The notes under the pieces were generated by a model. It did not search any database. It saw only the letters and a program-made list of their open reading frames with translations, and had not been told where the DNA came from. Of a stretch of 7,484 nt of DNA, positions 6,887 through 7,484 are shown in pieces (positions within the stretch are counted from its first letter, which is position 1; the number at the start of each line of letters is the position of its first letter). Made by a program: the position numbers and the translations under genes. Location: the NCBI GenBank assembly GCA_035550075.1, contig DASZQG010000107.1, forward strand, positions 1 through 7,484. The letters run 5' to 3'. The DNA is from AWTP1-13 sp035550075. Its GTDB lineage: Bacteria; Pseudomonadota; Alphaproteobacteria; Rhizobiales; Hyphomicrobiaceae.

Positions 6887-7484
6887 TCAAGCCGCCCTGC
6901 GCTCTGTTACTGCGAGCTGCGATGCCTCGCGCTCGAGGCGGGTGAAGATTTCCAGTTGCACGCGGCTGCCGCCCATGTCGCCCAGCACGGGACGAAGGGC
7001 GGCGAAGCCCGCCGACGCCTCGGCGTAGCGGCCTTCGGCCCAGGCGATCAGCGCGCGCATGCCGGGCTGCGTGATCCGGCGGGCGCGCAGTGCGGCGTGG
7101 TCGCAGCCTGTCGCGCACCGGTCGACGTCCTGCGCCAGATGCCGCGCGCGATCGGGGTTCCCCGCCGCCAGGTGCGCTAGCGCGGCGTGCAGGTCGACAT
7201 ATGGCCAGAAGCCGGGCCACAGGCAACGCTCGAAGGCGTCCGACAGCGCGTGCCAGCGTCCCGCGGCCTCGAGCCCGCCGCGCGTCAGCTCCCACAGCAA
7301 CGCCGTGGCATCGCAAGCCTCCAGCGCCGAGTGCGCGGCCGCCGGCAGGAGCCAGCCATCCAGGATGCCGAGCGCGGAGCGGGGATCGCCGTCCGCGGCG
7401 TCGAACATCCCGAGGTGCCAGGCGTTGTGCGTGCGCATGCGGCTGTCGCCCGCCCAGTGCACGACCTGGTCGCGCATCCAACGG
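6887..7484 (-). CDS. TTC38-like tetratricopeptide-repeat protein, N-terminus outside the window
   Basis: The frame is open to the right edge. The ATG at 7475-7477 is probably internal, because two further codons (R, W) precede it and the following sequence already matches the middle of the family. Numbered from that methionine, features shared with the bacterial and eukaryotic TTC38 group, as I recall them, are THNAWHLGMF at 16-25, DATALLWELTRGG at 56-68, a D-x-H-A-x-x-A segment at 95-101, and the C-terminal RPVLGDMGGSRVQLEIF at 162-178. Family members are usually about 400-450 residues, so roughly the C-terminal half is present. The repeats form a helical scaffold; no enzymatic function is established for the family and none is claimed. 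It ends with TGA convergent to the AraC-type gene. There is no obvious terminator in the 27-base gap. The assignment is by recalled motif similarity. Confidence 0.75.
   Translation of the reverse strand, partial: RWMRDQVVHWAGDSRMRTHNAWHLGMFDAADGDPRSALGILDGWLLPAAAHSALEACDATALLWELTRGGLEAAGRWHALSDAFERCLWPGFWPYVDLHAALAHLAAGNPDRARHLAQDVDRCATGCDHAALRARRITQPGMRALIAWAEGRYAEASAGFAALRPVLGDMGGSRVQLEIFTRLEREASQLAVTERRAA

Overview
The window is GC-rich, proteobacterial-looking chromosome with one foreign-looking insert. GroEL and the TauD/TfdA-type dioxygenase read like betaproteobacterial (Burkholderiales-type) proteins; that placement rests on recalled family resemblance and is an inference. The flanks are strongly GC-rich (39 of 60 bases are G/C in 1381-1440), while the centre, about 2056-4200, is much more AT-rich (23 of 60 in 2401-2460).

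Layout. (1) 1-1065: the C-terminal two thirds of a GroEL chaperonin, cut by the window edge, followed by a textbook rho-independent terminator. (2) 1200-2078: a complete TauD/TfdA-family Fe(II)/2-oxoglutarate dioxygenase. (3) About 2056-4200: an inserted type II restriction-modification cassette. A PD-(D/E)xK endonuclease (+) and a beta-class DNA methyltransferase with an N-terminal winged-helix domain (-) converge tail to tail and their stop codons overlap by four bases. The methyltransferase promoter carries a perfect 18-bp palindrome across its -35 box, and the endonuclease leader carries inverted and direct repeats. (4) 4206-4801: a decayed alpha/beta hydrolase (fluoroacetate dehalogenase / epoxide hydrolase type) with two stops, one frameshift, a damaged oxyanion motif and a missing C-terminus. 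(5) 4866-5699 (-) and 5843-6859 (+): a class I SAM-dependent methyltransferase and a divergent AraC-family regulator sharing a 143-bp intergenic region. (6) 6887-7484 (-): the C-terminal part of a TTC38-like tetratricopeptide protein running off the right edge.

How it fits together. The dioxygenase and the hydrolase may once have been neighbours in a catabolic or accessory region; the restriction-modification cassette now sits between them and the hydrolase is dead. The AraC-type gene and the small-molecule methyltransferase look like a regulator-target pair. The most interesting part is the restriction-modification cassette: its methyltransferase has a DNA-binding-type N-terminal domain, and the palindrome at its own promoter suggests autoregulation in place of a separate controller protein. 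No RNA genes, CRISPR arrays, transposases or integrases were seen.
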